From assembly GCA_041493035.1 (NCBI GenBank), contig JBGPYB010000009.1:1-55544 (forward strand): DNA of 55,544 nucleotides, given 5' to 3'. Position numbers and translations under genes: made by a program. The notes beneath the pieces are model-generated. The model was not told the DNA's origin. It was given only the letters and a program-made list of their open reading frames with translations, and did no database searches. The stretch is from JBGPYB01 sp041493035. GTDB taxonomy: Bacteria > Acidobacteriota > Vicinamibacteria > Fen-336. Position 1 is the first letter of the stretch, and each line of letters begins with the position of its first letter. Shown one piece after another: positions 16,484 through 24,329 of the stretch.

Positions 16484-17017
16484 CTACTGGATCTTCGGGA
16501 CGGACGCGATGAAGTCGTTCACGAGCTTCCTTTGGGCCTCGGCCGTGAGCGAAGACGTCACGATCTTCGACGCCGCCTCGATAGCCAGATCGGCCACCTG
16601 GGAGCGCAGCTCCTGGATCGCGGCGACCTTCTCGCGGTCCACCTGCTCCTTCGCCCGGGCGATCATCTGCTCGCTCTCGGCGCGGGCTCTGGCTTGCAGG
16701 TCCGTCTTCAGAGAGTCGGCCTCCTGGAGAGCCGTCTTCAGGATCTCCTCTCGCTCCCGACCGGCCTCACGGACCAGCTCCTTGTGCTTCTCGAGAAGCG
16801 CCTGGGCCTCGGCGTTGGCCCTTTGCGCGCCGTCCACGGCATCCCGGACGCCCTTCTCGCGTTCTTCGATGATCTGAAGGAGCGGCTTCCACGCGAACTT
16901 CGCCAGGATGAAGGCGAAGATCGCGAAGAGGACGAGGGTCGAGTAGAAGAGGGTCGTGTCGATGTCGGTGAGCCCTCCGGAGGCGAGGAGGGCTCCGGAG
17001 AGCGGCGAGAGAGACAT
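16484..17017 (-). CDS. atpF: ATP synthase F0 subunit b
   Basis: 177 residues. One N-terminal membrane helix (TTLFYSTLVLFAIFAFILAKFAW, about 20-42) is followed by KPLLQIIEEREKGVRDAVDGAQRANAEAQALL and a long charged coiled coil to the C-terminus, the peripheral stalk of F0F1. Typical length is about 160. It follows the c subunit by 4 bases and precedes the SCP2-like gene. No delta, alpha or other F1 gene follows, so F1 is encoded elsewhere. Confidence 0.95.
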   Translation of the reverse strand: MSLSPLSGALLASGGLTDIDTTLFYSTLVLFAIFAFILAKFAWKPLLQIIEEREKGVRDAVDGAQRANAEAQALLEKHKELVREAGREREEILKTALQEADSLKTDLQARARAESEQMIARAKEQVDREKVAAIQELRSQVADLAIEAASKIVTSSLTAEAQRKLVNDFIASVPKIQ

Positions 17018-17021
17018 CGCT

Positions 17022-17255
17022 CTACTTGATCGCCAGCAGGATCGTGACGATGAGCGAGAAGAACGTCACGCCCTCGATGAGGCCCGCGGCCACGATCATC
17101 GCGCCGCGGATGTCGCCGGCGGCGTTGGGTTGACGGGCGATTCCCTCCATGGCGGAAGCCGCGAGGCGGCCGATGCCGGCGGCGCCGCCCATGATCGTCA
17201 GGCCGGCTCCGATGCCAGCGGCGAAATACGCAAGAGCCTTTGGGTCAGTCGGCAT
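17022..17255 (-). CDS. atpE: ATP synthase F0 subunit c
   Basis: 77 residues, two membrane helices around the polar loop ARQPNAAGDIRG. The ion-binding carboxylate is the Glu in AAGLIEGVTFFSL. The position that is Ser after this Glu in sodium-type c subunits is Gly here, and the helix-1 Gln of sodium sites is Arg (GIGRLAAS), so proton coupling is more likely. ATG at 17255 is chosen from a longer frame because it gives the standard family start and length. Lies between atpB and atpF. Confidence 0.95.
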   Translation of the reverse strand: MPTDPKALAYFAAGIGAGLTIMGGAAGIGRLAASAMEGIARQPNAAGDIRGAMIVAAGLIEGVTFFSLIVTILLAIK

Positions 17256-17269
17256 GGTGTTCCTTTCTC

Positions 17270-18121
17270 CTAGTGAGCGGGATGCGCGTACATCCCGATG
17301 AAGATCGACGTGAGAAGCGTGAAGATGTAGGCCTGGATCAACGCCACGAGCAGCTCGAGGAGCATGATGAAGAGCGACAAACCCACCGACACCGGGATGA
17401 TCAGGATCCCGAAGGCCGTGCTGATGGCCGCCATGAGGGGGATCAGCAGGAGGAGAGCCGTGATCACCATGTGTCCCGCCAGCATGTTTGCGAAGAGGCG
17501 AACCATGAGGGCGAAAGGCTTCGTGAACATCGACAGGATCTCGACGGGGATCATGATGGGGAGGAGCCACGGCGGCAGTCCTGGAGGCACGATGCCCGTG
17601 AAATGGTGGACGACACCGTATTTCGAGATCCCCGCCCACTGCTGCGCCCCGAACGAGATCGTGGCCAGCGCCATGGTCACGGCGATGTTCCCGGTCGAGG
17701 TGGACGAGAAGGGAAGCAGGCCCATGAGGGCGGCAACGAGGATGAAGAAGAAGAAGCTGCAGAGGAGCGGCGTGAACTTACGCCCGTCGCCGTGGCCGAT
17801 GTTCTTCTCGGCGATGTCGTCCCGTATGAAGACCACGAAGAGCTCCACCAGCGAGCCAATTCCCGAGGGCATGCCCTTTCGGTAGCTGGCCAGAGCCATC
17901 CGGGTCAGGATGATCACGAGGAGGGCGGCGAGAACGAAGAACACCAGGTGCTTGGACGGCAGGCCGAAGAACGGGCCATCGAGCACGTGGTGCATCAAGA
18001 TCGCGGCGACGTCGTGGGTTCCCTCGGCGTGTCCCGCCGCCTCGGCCGTGTGTCCGGCAGCGGCATGCTCCGCGGCCTCTTCGGCCTGAGCCGCGAGAAT
18101 CGCCAGCGCCCCAACCGTCAT
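17270..18121 (-). CDS. atpB: ATP synthase F0 subunit a
   Basis: 283 residues with five to six membrane helices. The essential Arg lies in FALMVRLFANMLAGHMVITALLLL, the strongest family signature, which forms the proton half-channels against the c-ring. The N-terminus carries an unusual Ala/His/Glu-rich stretch (HAAAGHTAEAAGHAEGTHD) before HHVLDGPFFGLPSKHLVFFVL. Start ATG overlaps the upstream stop by 4 bases. Confidence 0.96.
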   Translation of the reverse strand: MTVGALAILAAQAEEAAEHAAAGHTAEAAGHAEGTHDVAAILMHHVLDGPFFGLPSKHLVFFVLAALLVIILTRMALASYRKGMPSGIGSLVELFVVFIRDDIAEKNIGHGDGRKFTPLLCSFFFFILVAALMGLLPFSSTSTGNIAVTMALATISFGAQQWAGISKYGVVHHFTGIVPPGLPPWLLPIMIPVEILSMFTKPFALMVRLFANMLAGHMVITALLLLIPLMAAISTAFGILIIPVSVGLSLFIMLLELLVALIQAYIFTLLTSIFIGMYAHPAH

Positions 18122-18498
18122 CGAGTGGCCTCGGCCGGACGTCGGTGCACCACTGCCAGTTCCAGGACCAGGAAGGCCACGTAGTACGACAGCAGCGCGA
18201 GCACCAGGGGCAGCCGAGGAATCGCCAGTCCGATGACGGCTGTGACGACGATGCCGAGCAGGAAGGCCATTCGTCCGAGGGTTCCCCCGAGGACGGCCCG
18301 GAAGAACGCCACATTCGAGCGCCCCGAGGACCAGACGACCAGAGCGTAGGCCGCCACGGCATTCAGCGCAGCGAGTGCGGTCCCGAGCGCCACGGCGCCA
18401 CGTGTGCCGTCGGCCCGGCTTCCCAGAGAGGGCCAGAGGGCAGCGAAAGACCCCACGGCCATTGCCGCGACGATCATGGAATATCTGACTAGGCTCAC
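18118..18498 (-). CDS. Small membrane protein in the ATP synthase operon (subunit I-like)
   Basis: 126 residues, four predicted membrane helices: MIVAAMAVGSFAALW, VALGTALAALNAVAAYALVVW, GRMAFLLGIVVTAVIGLAI and LVLALLSYYVAFLVLELAVV. The position between an AtpI/AtpZ-like gene and atpB, with 4-base overlaps at both ends (GTGA at 18498, ATGA at 18121), is where the second AtpI-type assembly protein is found in many bacteria. Sequence similarity to AtpI itself is weak by eye. GTG at 18498 is the coupled start; a longer upstream frame exists but lies over the neighbouring gene. Confidence 0.8.
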   Translation of the reverse strand: MSLVRYSMIVAAMAVGSFAALWPSLGSRADGTRGAVALGTALAALNAVAAYALVVWSSGRSNVAFFRAVLGGTLGRMAFLLGIVVTAVIGLAIPRLPLVLALLSYYVAFLVLELAVVHRRPAEATR

Positions 18499-18770
18499 GG
18501 CTTCCGATTCACCGTTTGGAAGAACTGATAGAGCGCCGCAAACAATCCCAACCCGCTTCCGATCAGGAAGAAAACCGGCTCCGTCCCCAAGGTCCGATCG
18601 GCCCAATAGCCGGCCCCTAAACCCGCCAGGACCGTGGCCGCAAGGCTCGTACCTATCGAGAGATACGGTCCGGCTTCCCTCAAGGCGCGGGACCAGTCTC
18701 CCGCCCGATCCTTGTCTTCCTGTGCCACTTTCAGGGCTTTCCGGGCCACGCCGACCGCGGAGACTACCAT
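18495..18770 (-). CDS. AtpZ/AtpI-family protein
   Basis: 91 residues. Two membrane helices in the second half (GTSLAATVLAGLGAGYWADRTLG and EPVFFLIGSGLGLFAALYQFF) match the small AtpZ/AtpI pattern with GYWxDRxLGTxP between helices. In other bacteria these proteins assist c-ring assembly or transport Mg2+ for the ATP synthase. It is the first gene of the F0 operon. No Shine-Dalgarno precedes the ATG at 18770. Confidence 0.85.
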   Translation of the reverse strand: MVVSAVGVARKALKVAQEDKDRAGDWSRALREAGPYLSIGTSLAATVLAGLGAGYWADRTLGTEPVFFLIGSGLGLFAALYQFFQTVNRKP

Positions 18771-18804
18771 ACCCCGCTTTACCGGCGCAACGCGCCTCCG
18801 GCGG

Positions 18805-19380
18805 CTACGCGCGACTGGCCTGGCGCGTCTCGTCGTCGCTCTTGGGTGGGCGCCCCAGCCACCAGCTAAAGGCCAGGACCAGGACGGCGGGTATGACAGG
18901 CGTCCACCAGGCCTTCACGCCGAGCTGCGCGAAGGAAGCGGGCCCGATCCACGTGACGAGCGCCATCACGGCCGCTGCCCAACCGAGGCTGCTGAGCAAC
19001 GACAGGGTGGAGAAGCGCACCGGGGACACGTTGGCGCAGGCGCAGGCGGCCGGGATGGCCACGCGAAGCCCCGGGAGGAACCGACACGCCAGGATCATGC
19101 CGGAGGCATTCTGGTGGACGCGGGCGATGATCCGGTCGCGACGGTCGGTCCATTTGGGGAAGCGGTCGAGAAAGCGGCGGAAGCGACCGCGAAGCGCGTA
19201 GAAGTAGAGCTGATCGCCGATGGAGCCGCCGAGGGCCGCCGCGGCGAAAACGCCGCCCGCGTCCAGCCGCCCCATGTGGACCAAGACGGTCGCGCCGACG
19301 AAGACGACCTCTCCCTCGACGACCGTCGCCACGAAGACAGCAAGGTACGCCGCGAGCCCCGTCCACTCCGCCAGGTTCAT
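18805..19380 (-). CDS. DedA/VTT-family membrane protein
   Basis: 191 residues with about five hydrophobic segments. The family region is EGEVVFVGATVLVHMGRLDAGGVFAAAALGGSIGDQLYFYALRGR, followed by ACRFLPGLRVAIPAACA, which corresponds to the conserved FxRFxPxxR motif. DedA proteins are thought to translocate lipid carriers or phospholipids between membrane leaflets. Its ATG (19380) overlaps the stop of the DegT aminotransferase by 4 bases, so it is the last gene of a radical SAM, aminotransferase, DedA operon; that context suggests a lipid-linked or membrane product. Confidence 0.88.
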   Translation of the reverse strand: MNLAEWTGLAAYLAVFVATVVEGEVVFVGATVLVHMGRLDAGGVFAAAALGGSIGDQLYFYALRGRFRRFLDRFPKWTDRRDRIIARVHQNASGMILACRFLPGLRVAIPAACACANVSPVRFSTLSLLSSLGWAAAVMALVTWIGPASFAQLGVKAWWTPVIPAVLVLAFSWWLGRPPKSDDETRQASRA

Positions 19381-20654
19381 GGGCTGAGCCCCGGTGAGGG
19401 CGCGGCGGCGGGCCGCCCGCCGCCTTCGATCACTCGTCGAACGCGTCGCGCCACGACCGCGAGCGTCGCATCGTCGAGGCCGGCGTGGATGGGGAGCTGC
19501 ACCGCGTCGGCCGTCCGATGGGCCCCGCGGGCCTCGATTCGCGTGTCGCCGAGAAGAGGCAGGTCTGAGCAGATGTCCATGTGGTGGTATTCGATATCGA
19601 GGCCCCGCCGCAGGCATCCGGCGACGAGGGCGTCACGATCGGGCGGGTAGATGCAGTACTGGTAGTAGACGTGAACGCGGTCCTTTGGGTCCGGCGGAAC
19701 CGAGACCCCCGGGATGCCTCCCAGGGCAGCGTTCATGAAGCGGGCGTGAGCCCTCGTGGTCTCCGTCCAAGAGTCGAGGAGATCGAGTCCTGCGAGGCCG
19801 ATGGCGGCTTGCACGTTGCTGTAGCGCTCGTGGTATCCCGGAGGCGCCGGATCGAGTGGGCGGACCTTCTCCCAGAGGTAGACGTCGGGACGCGCCTTGA
19901 ACAACGAGCCGGCCCACAGGATCGGGAAAACGGTCATGCTGAACGACGCCGGCTGCATCAGGAAGCGTTCCACCTTCCCGAGGCGGATCCGCTTGAGCAC
20001 CCGCTCCTCGGAAGGACGCGGCTCGGCCGCCACCAGGGTGGCGATCCGCTCCCCGAGGGCCGCGTCGCGCGTGAAGGCGGCGCCTCCCCCGAAGGTGTTC
20101 AGGGGCTTTAGAACCTGGAAGCTGAAGAGGGCCGCGTCACCGAAAGTCCCGACGGGTTGCCCGTGATACGACGCGCCCAGGGTATGGGCGCAATCCTCGA
20201 CGACCTTGAGGCCGTGGCGTCGCGCTATGGCGAGGATCTCGTCCATGTCACACGGGAGGCCGTAGATGTGGGTCGGCACGACGGCTCGCGTACGCGGGGT
20301 GATGGCACGCTCGAGTGCCGAAGGCTCCAGGTTGAAGGTCACGGGGTCGACATCGGCGAAGACCGGCTTCAGGCCAGCGACGCGGGCCATCTCCGGGACG
20401 ACCCAGAACGTCAGAGCGGGAAAGACGACCTCGGAGCCCCCGGGGAGATCGAGGGCTTTGAAGATGTAGTAGGCGGCCATCCGCCCGTAGGAGGTCGCCA
20501 CGGCGCGACCGCCACCTTGGCGCCGGGCGAGTGCGTCCTCGAAGGCGGCGATCTCGGGGCCCTCTACGAGCTGCCCCCCCCGCCGCCTCGACTCCACGAT
20601 CTCCTCGAAGCCGGGGACGAAACGCGCCCCGTACCTCGAGATGGCCTTCAGCAC
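19377..20654 (-). CDS. DegT/DnrJ/EryC1/StrS-family PLP aminotransferase
   Basis: 425 residues. Fold-type I sugar aminotransferase pattern: EGPEIAAFEDALARRQGGGRAVATSYGRMA, VVFPALTFWVVPEMARVAGLKPVFADVD, VVEDCAHTLGASYHGQPVGTFGDAALFSFQVLKPLNTFGGG. K183 in the last motif is the predicted PLP lysine, D154 the pyridine-binding Asp. The C-terminal IEYHHMDICSDLP matches the substrate-loop region. GTG at 20654 overlaps the radical SAM stop by 7 bases and gives a normal N-terminus; an upstream in-frame start lies inside that gene. The family usually transaminates nucleotide-linked keto-sugars, but here the partner is a radical SAM enzyme and no sugar nucleotide enzyme is nearby. Confidence 0.93.
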   Translation of the reverse strand: MLKAISRYGARFVPGFEEIVESRRRGGQLVEGPEIAAFEDALARRQGGGRAVATSYGRMAAYYIFKALDLPGGSEVVFPALTFWVVPEMARVAGLKPVFADVDPVTFNLEPSALERAITPRTRAVVPTHIYGLPCDMDEILAIARRHGLKVVEDCAHTLGASYHGQPVGTFGDAALFSFQVLKPLNTFGGGAAFTRDAALGERIATLVAAEPRPSEERVLKRIRLGKVERFLMQPASFSMTVFPILWAGSLFKARPDVYLWEKVRPLDPAPPGYHERYSNVQAAIGLAGLDLLDSWTETTRAHARFMNAALGGIPGVSVPPDPKDRVHVYYQYCIYPPDRDALVAGCLRRGLDIEYHHMDICSDLPLLGDTRIEARGAHRTADAVQLPIHAGLDDATLAVVARRVRRVIEGGGRPAAAPSPGLSP

Positions 20655-22042
20655 TCCACGGCCCTCGACATGACGTTGACCTCGCGCCACGAGTGCATCT
20701 CGGCCACGCGGAGGTCCATCTGGGAGACGACGCCCCTGACCCACTGCTTCTCGAAGCGCCAGAGGTTCGCGAAGAACGACGGACGGAGATAGAACCGAGC
20801 GTAGGCCGCGGCCAGAAGGAACTGAAGCTCACGCGGCGAGAGTGTCGGATGCTGGAAGGTGACCGAGAAGCCGTCGAAGCGCTCCCAATCCTTCTCGAAG
20901 ACCTGGGCCTCCATGTGCTTCCAGAGAGGCGTTCCGGGATAGGGCGTGAGCATCTTGAACTGCGCCAACGTCGAGCCCAGGGAGATCGAGTACTCGATGG
21001 TCGCCGCGATCGAGTCCCACGTGTCGGTGTTGAAACCCAGCACGTAAAAGCCTACGGTGCGGATGCCGAGGCGATCGCAGGTCTTGATGATCGACCGCTG
21101 GTGTTCCTCGGGAATCGGCCGGCGTCCGACCGTCTTGAGGACGTCGGGAGACATCGACTCGACGCCGAATTCGATGGCCTGGAGGCCCGCGGCCTTGAGC
21201 TTCGTCAGTAGCTCGTCGTCGAGGCGATCGAGGCGGGTCTCGCACTCGAAGCGTAGGTCAAGGCCCCGGGACAGGATCTCGTCGCAGAGAGCCATCACGC
21301 GGTCGCGCTCCTGGCTGAAGAGAGGATCGCGGAAGATGATGAACGGGCGTTCGTAGCTCTTGCAGAGGTATTCGAGCTCGTCGGCGATGCTGTCCACCGA
21401 CCGTCCGCGGTACTTCGTCAGGATCCTATGAGGGCAGTACGTGCAGAATTCCGGGCAGCTCCGGCTGGCGAGGACCGGGAAGCCCCCGATCGGGCGGGTA
21501 AAGACCCCCGCCGAGGCCCGCCGCTCTCCTGTCACTCCCACGAGGTCCCAGCGGGGGAAAGGAATCTCGGCAAGGTCGGCGATCTCGTGGCTTTGGCAGA
21601 AGCCCGAAAGGGCTTCCCCCGCTGCCATCCTCATGACGGCCTCTTCGGGCTCGCCGTAGACGAGGAAGTCGGCGTGGTCCTGGAAGAGGAAGGGCATTTT
21701 CGAGGCGGCCAGCCCAACGAAGCCGACCTTCATGCCCTTCGCCCGCAGCGCGTCGGCGAACCGGGTCTCGTTCTTGTAGTCGACGAGAGACGAAAGAACG
21801 ATGGCGACGTCGCCTTCCACCATCTCTCCGCGTGTCCAGCGGACCTCGTGGCCGGCGCGGTCCAGAATCGCCGCGAGGGTGGCCATTGTGACGCTGGGGA
21901 CGTCGTTGAGGCGTTTCTTGATCGCGCAGGCCCAGCGGGTCACGGTGGAGAACGGGCGCATCCTCGCTCCGTATCCGCCCACGACGGTGTCCTTGTGTAC
22001 GAATCCTTCTTGAGCCTTGACGTCGGCCAGTACGACCCTCAT
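20648..22042 (-). CDS. B12-binding-type radical SAM protein
   Basis: 464 residues. The N-terminal 150 residues form a cobalamin-binding-like Rossmann domain (AAILDRAGHEVRW, VAIVLSSLVDYKNE, KVGFVGLAASKMP), without a clear DxHxxG. The radical SAM domain follows with the cluster motif CPEFCTYCPH (C-x3-C-x2-C) near residue 180 and later FECETRLDRLDDELLTKLKAAGLQAIEFGVES, typical of the BchE/HpnJ-like group. ATG at 22042 is preferred because GGAGGA lies 7 bases before it; an ATG 15 bases upstream is an alternative. Members of this group methylate or rearrange lipids, tetrapyrroles and antibiotics; the substrate here is unknown. First gene of the operon with DegT and DedA. Confidence 0.92.
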   Translation of the reverse strand: MRVVLADVKAQEGFVHKDTVVGGYGARMRPFSTVTRWACAIKKRLNDVPSVTMATLAAILDRAGHEVRWTRGEMVEGDVAIVLSSLVDYKNETRFADALRAKGMKVGFVGLAASKMPFLFQDHADFLVYGEPEEAVMRMAAGEALSGFCQSHEIADLAEIPFPRWDLVGVTGERRASAGVFTRPIGGFPVLASRSCPEFCTYCPHRILTKYRGRSVDSIADELEYLCKSYERPFIIFRDPLFSQERDRVMALCDEILSRGLDLRFECETRLDRLDDELLTKLKAAGLQAIEFGVESMSPDVLKTVGRRPIPEEHQRSIIKTCDRLGIRTVGFYVLGFNTDTWDSIAATIEYSISLGSTLAQFKMLTPYPGTPLWKHMEAQVFEKDWERFDGFSVTFQHPTLSPRELQFLLAAAYARFYLRPSFFANLWRFEKQWVRGVVSQMDLRVAEMHSWREVNVMSRAVEC

Positions 22043-22145
22043 CTCCAATTCCTCCATGGTGCGGGGGCCCTGCATTACTGACCGCGGACCCCCGGGCATC
22101 CCAGCGACGGGGACAACCCCTCCCCTTGAGAGGGAGTGCGGTTAC

Positions 22146-22550
22146 TTAGAGGAAGAACGGAGGTCCGCGCTCGAGATCCCGACGGACGAGGGCTGAGGGA
22201 GCCTCTTCCGGCACCAAGGCTTCGACGATCCGCTCCGGGCGCGCTCCCGAAGAGGCTAGCCGAGCGGGGAGGCCGAAGAGCGTCGAAGCGAACGAATCGG
22301 ACGGGTTCGCGTTCTGAGTCCCGGAGTGATCATCGGTGGCTGGGAGCAGGACGGAGCTCGGGCGCTCCGCCACGACGCCCCCGGAAGTGCGCACCGACCG
22401 AGTCACGGCGGCCAGAAACTGCCCCGCCTGTGCAAAAGGCAGGAGTAGCGCGGCGGCGAGGAGCAACACCGACCCCATGTGAGCGGAGCGGAGATAGGCC
22501 GTGAGAATCGCGCCTTGCTTCAGCAGAACGTCCACGACAGGGGGGAACAC
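22146..22550 (-). CDS. Small hypothetical membrane-anchored or secreted protein
   Basis: 134 residues, no family recognised. Residues 25-50 (MGSVLLLAAALLLPFAQAGQFLAA) form one hydrophobic segment, a signal peptide or anchor; the rest is Ser/Arg/Ala rich with no evident domain and ends ERGPPFFL. GTG at 22550 follows AAAGGAGG by 13 bases, slightly long; ATG at the MGSVLLL position is an alternative start lacking any Shine-Dalgarno. A TAGAAT hexamer at 22584-22589 could serve as its promoter. It precedes the radical SAM operon on the same strand, with a 103-base gap. Confidence 0.5.
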   Translation of the reverse strand: MFPPVVDVLLKQGAILTAYLRSAHMGSVLLLAAALLLPFAQAGQFLAAVTRSVRTSGGVVAERPSSVLLPATDDHSGTQNANPSDSFASTLFGLPARLASSGARPERIVEALVPEEAPSALVRRDLERGPPFFL

Positions 22551-22563
22551 GGCGGCTCACCAG

Positions 22564-22589
22564 CCTCCTTTGACGACCCTCGCATTCTA
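22564..22589 (-). promoter_or_regulatory. -10 element and ribosome binding site for the small secreted protein
   Basis: TAGAAT on the minus strand (22589-22584) and AAAGGAGG (22571-22564) precede GTG at 22550. The -35 region has no good match. The 22551-22687 gap between this gene and nuoM holds nothing else recognisable. Confidence 0.4.
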
Positions 22590-22687
22590 CCCTGTGCCGA
22601 AGCGGGAAGACACTACCCCAACGCAGATCGACTACAATTCCAGCTAAATCAATTACTTACCGCGACAGACGAGCGGGCTGACGGCCC

Positions 22688-24319
22688 TCAGCGAGCGGGC
22701 TCGGGAACCACGCGCGGCTCCTCCAGACGGGTGGCCGGCGTCTCGGGCGGCGTGGCTACGGAAGCCGCGTGTACCGGCCCCACGACGAACTTGCCGGGCT
22801 GCACGATGTCGGCGACGCGCGCCAGCGGCACATGGAGGAAGTCGAGCACCGGTTTCGGGTAGATGCCGATCCAGAAGCAGAGAGCCACGAGCGGGACCAG
22901 TGTCGCGATCTCGCGGGCGTTCAGGTCCACGAGATGCTCATTCTCCTCGTGTGTGATCTTCCCCCAGAAGACGCGCTGGTAGAGCCACAGCAGATAGGCC
23001 GCGCCCAGGACGACCCCCGAGACGGCCCAGAACGCCCACACCCTGTTCGCGGAGAAGACCCCGAGGAGAATCATGGCCTCGCCGACAAAGCCGTTCAGCA
23101 ACGGCAAACCCATCGAGGCCAGGAACATGATGAGGGTGAAGGTGGCGTAGATCGGCATCACGCGAGCCAAGCCCCCGAACTGGGCGATCTCCTTGGTGTG
23201 GCGCCGCTCGTAGAGGAGTCCCACGATGAGAAAGAGCCCCCCCGTCGAGAGGCCGTGGTTGACCATCTGGAGGACGCTTCCCTCGAGCCCCAGGGGGTTC
23301 AGGGCGAACATCCCCAGCATGCAGAAGCCCAGGTGGGAGACCGACGAGTATGCGATGAGCTTTTTCATGTCTTTCTGCACGAGCGTTACGAAGCCGGCGT
23401 AGACGATCCCGATGATCGACAAAGTGACCATCCAAGGGACTGCGTTCCGCGTCGCGTCGGGCAGGAGAGGCAGCGAAAAGCGGAGGAAGCCGTAGGTTCC
23501 CATCTTCAGCAGCACGCCGGCCAGGATCACCGAGCCAGCCGTCGGAGCCTCGACGTGGGCGTCGGGGAGCCATGTGTGGAACGGGAACATCGGCACCTTG
23601 ATGGCGAAGCCCAGGAAGAAGGCCAGGAAGACCCAGTACTGCAGGTCGGCGGGGATCCCCATCCGGTACCAGTCGGTCACGTCGAACGTCCCGGTCTGGG
23701 CGATCACGGGTTTGAGGTCGAGAAGCACCGCGCTCGTCTTCGAGTGGAAGTAGAGAGCCAGGATCCCCAGGAGCATCACGACGGAGCCGACTAGCGTGTA
23801 CAAGAAGAACTTGATGGCCGCGTACAGTCGACGCGCCCCGCCCCAGATCCCGATGAGGAAGTACATCGGGACGAGCATCACTTCCCAGAAGACGTAGAAG
23901 AGGAACATGTCCAAGGCGCAGAAGACCCCGAGCATCCCCGTCTGCAGGAGGAGCAGGAAGATGTAGTACTGCCGCACGCGGTCGGTAATGGCCGTCCAGC
24001 TCGAGAGGATCGCGATGGAGCCCAGGAGCGTCGTCAGCAGGATCAGGAGCGTGCTGATCCCATCCACGCCGAAGTGATAGGAAACGCCGATCGAAGGGAT
24101 CCAGGAGCCGGTCTCTTCGAACTGGAACGGCGTCGGGTGGGATCGGTCGAACCAGAACCAGAGCGGCAGGCTCACCAGGAAGCCAAGGAAAGCCACCGCG
24201 TTCGCGAACCACCGGACCGCGTCGTCGTTCTTCTTGAACGGCGGAAACAACAGGATCGCGGCCCCCACGAGGGGTGTGTACGTGATGATCGAGAGGAGAT
24301 GCGCCCGCAGGAAATCCAT
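22688..24319 (-). CDS. nuoM: NADH-quinone oxidoreductase subunit M
   Basis: 543 residues with about 14 membrane helices, an antiporter-like proton-pumping subunit of complex I. Conserved features include the helix-7/8 region GVLLKMGTYGFLRFSLPLLPDATRNAVPW and VQKDMKKLIAYSSVSHLGFCMLG, the broken-helix Lys segment of the family, and WEVMLVPMYFLIGIWGG near helix 5 with its key Glu. ATG at 24319 follows AGGAG by 7 bases; a TTG one codon upstream is possible. Eight to ten bases separate it from nuoL. nuoN does not follow. Confidence 0.97.
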   Translation of the reverse strand: MDFLRAHLLSIITYTPLVGAAILLFPPFKKNDDAVRWFANAVAFLGFLVSLPLWFWFDRSHPTPFQFEETGSWIPSIGVSYHFGVDGISTLLILLTTLLGSIAILSSWTAITDRVRQYYIFLLLLQTGMLGVFCALDMFLFYVFWEVMLVPMYFLIGIWGGARRLYAAIKFFLYTLVGSVVMLLGILALYFHSKTSAVLLDLKPVIAQTGTFDVTDWYRMGIPADLQYWVFLAFFLGFAIKVPMFPFHTWLPDAHVEAPTAGSVILAGVLLKMGTYGFLRFSLPLLPDATRNAVPWMVTLSIIGIVYAGFVTLVQKDMKKLIAYSSVSHLGFCMLGMFALNPLGLEGSVLQMVNHGLSTGGLFLIVGLLYERRHTKEIAQFGGLARVMPIYATFTLIMFLASMGLPLLNGFVGEAMILLGVFSANRVWAFWAVSGVVLGAAYLLWLYQRVFWGKITHEENEHLVDLNAREIATLVPLVALCFWIGIYPKPVLDFLHVPLARVADIVQPGKFVVGPVHAASVATPPETPATRLEEPRVVPEPAR

Positions 24320-24329
24320 CAATGCGCTC

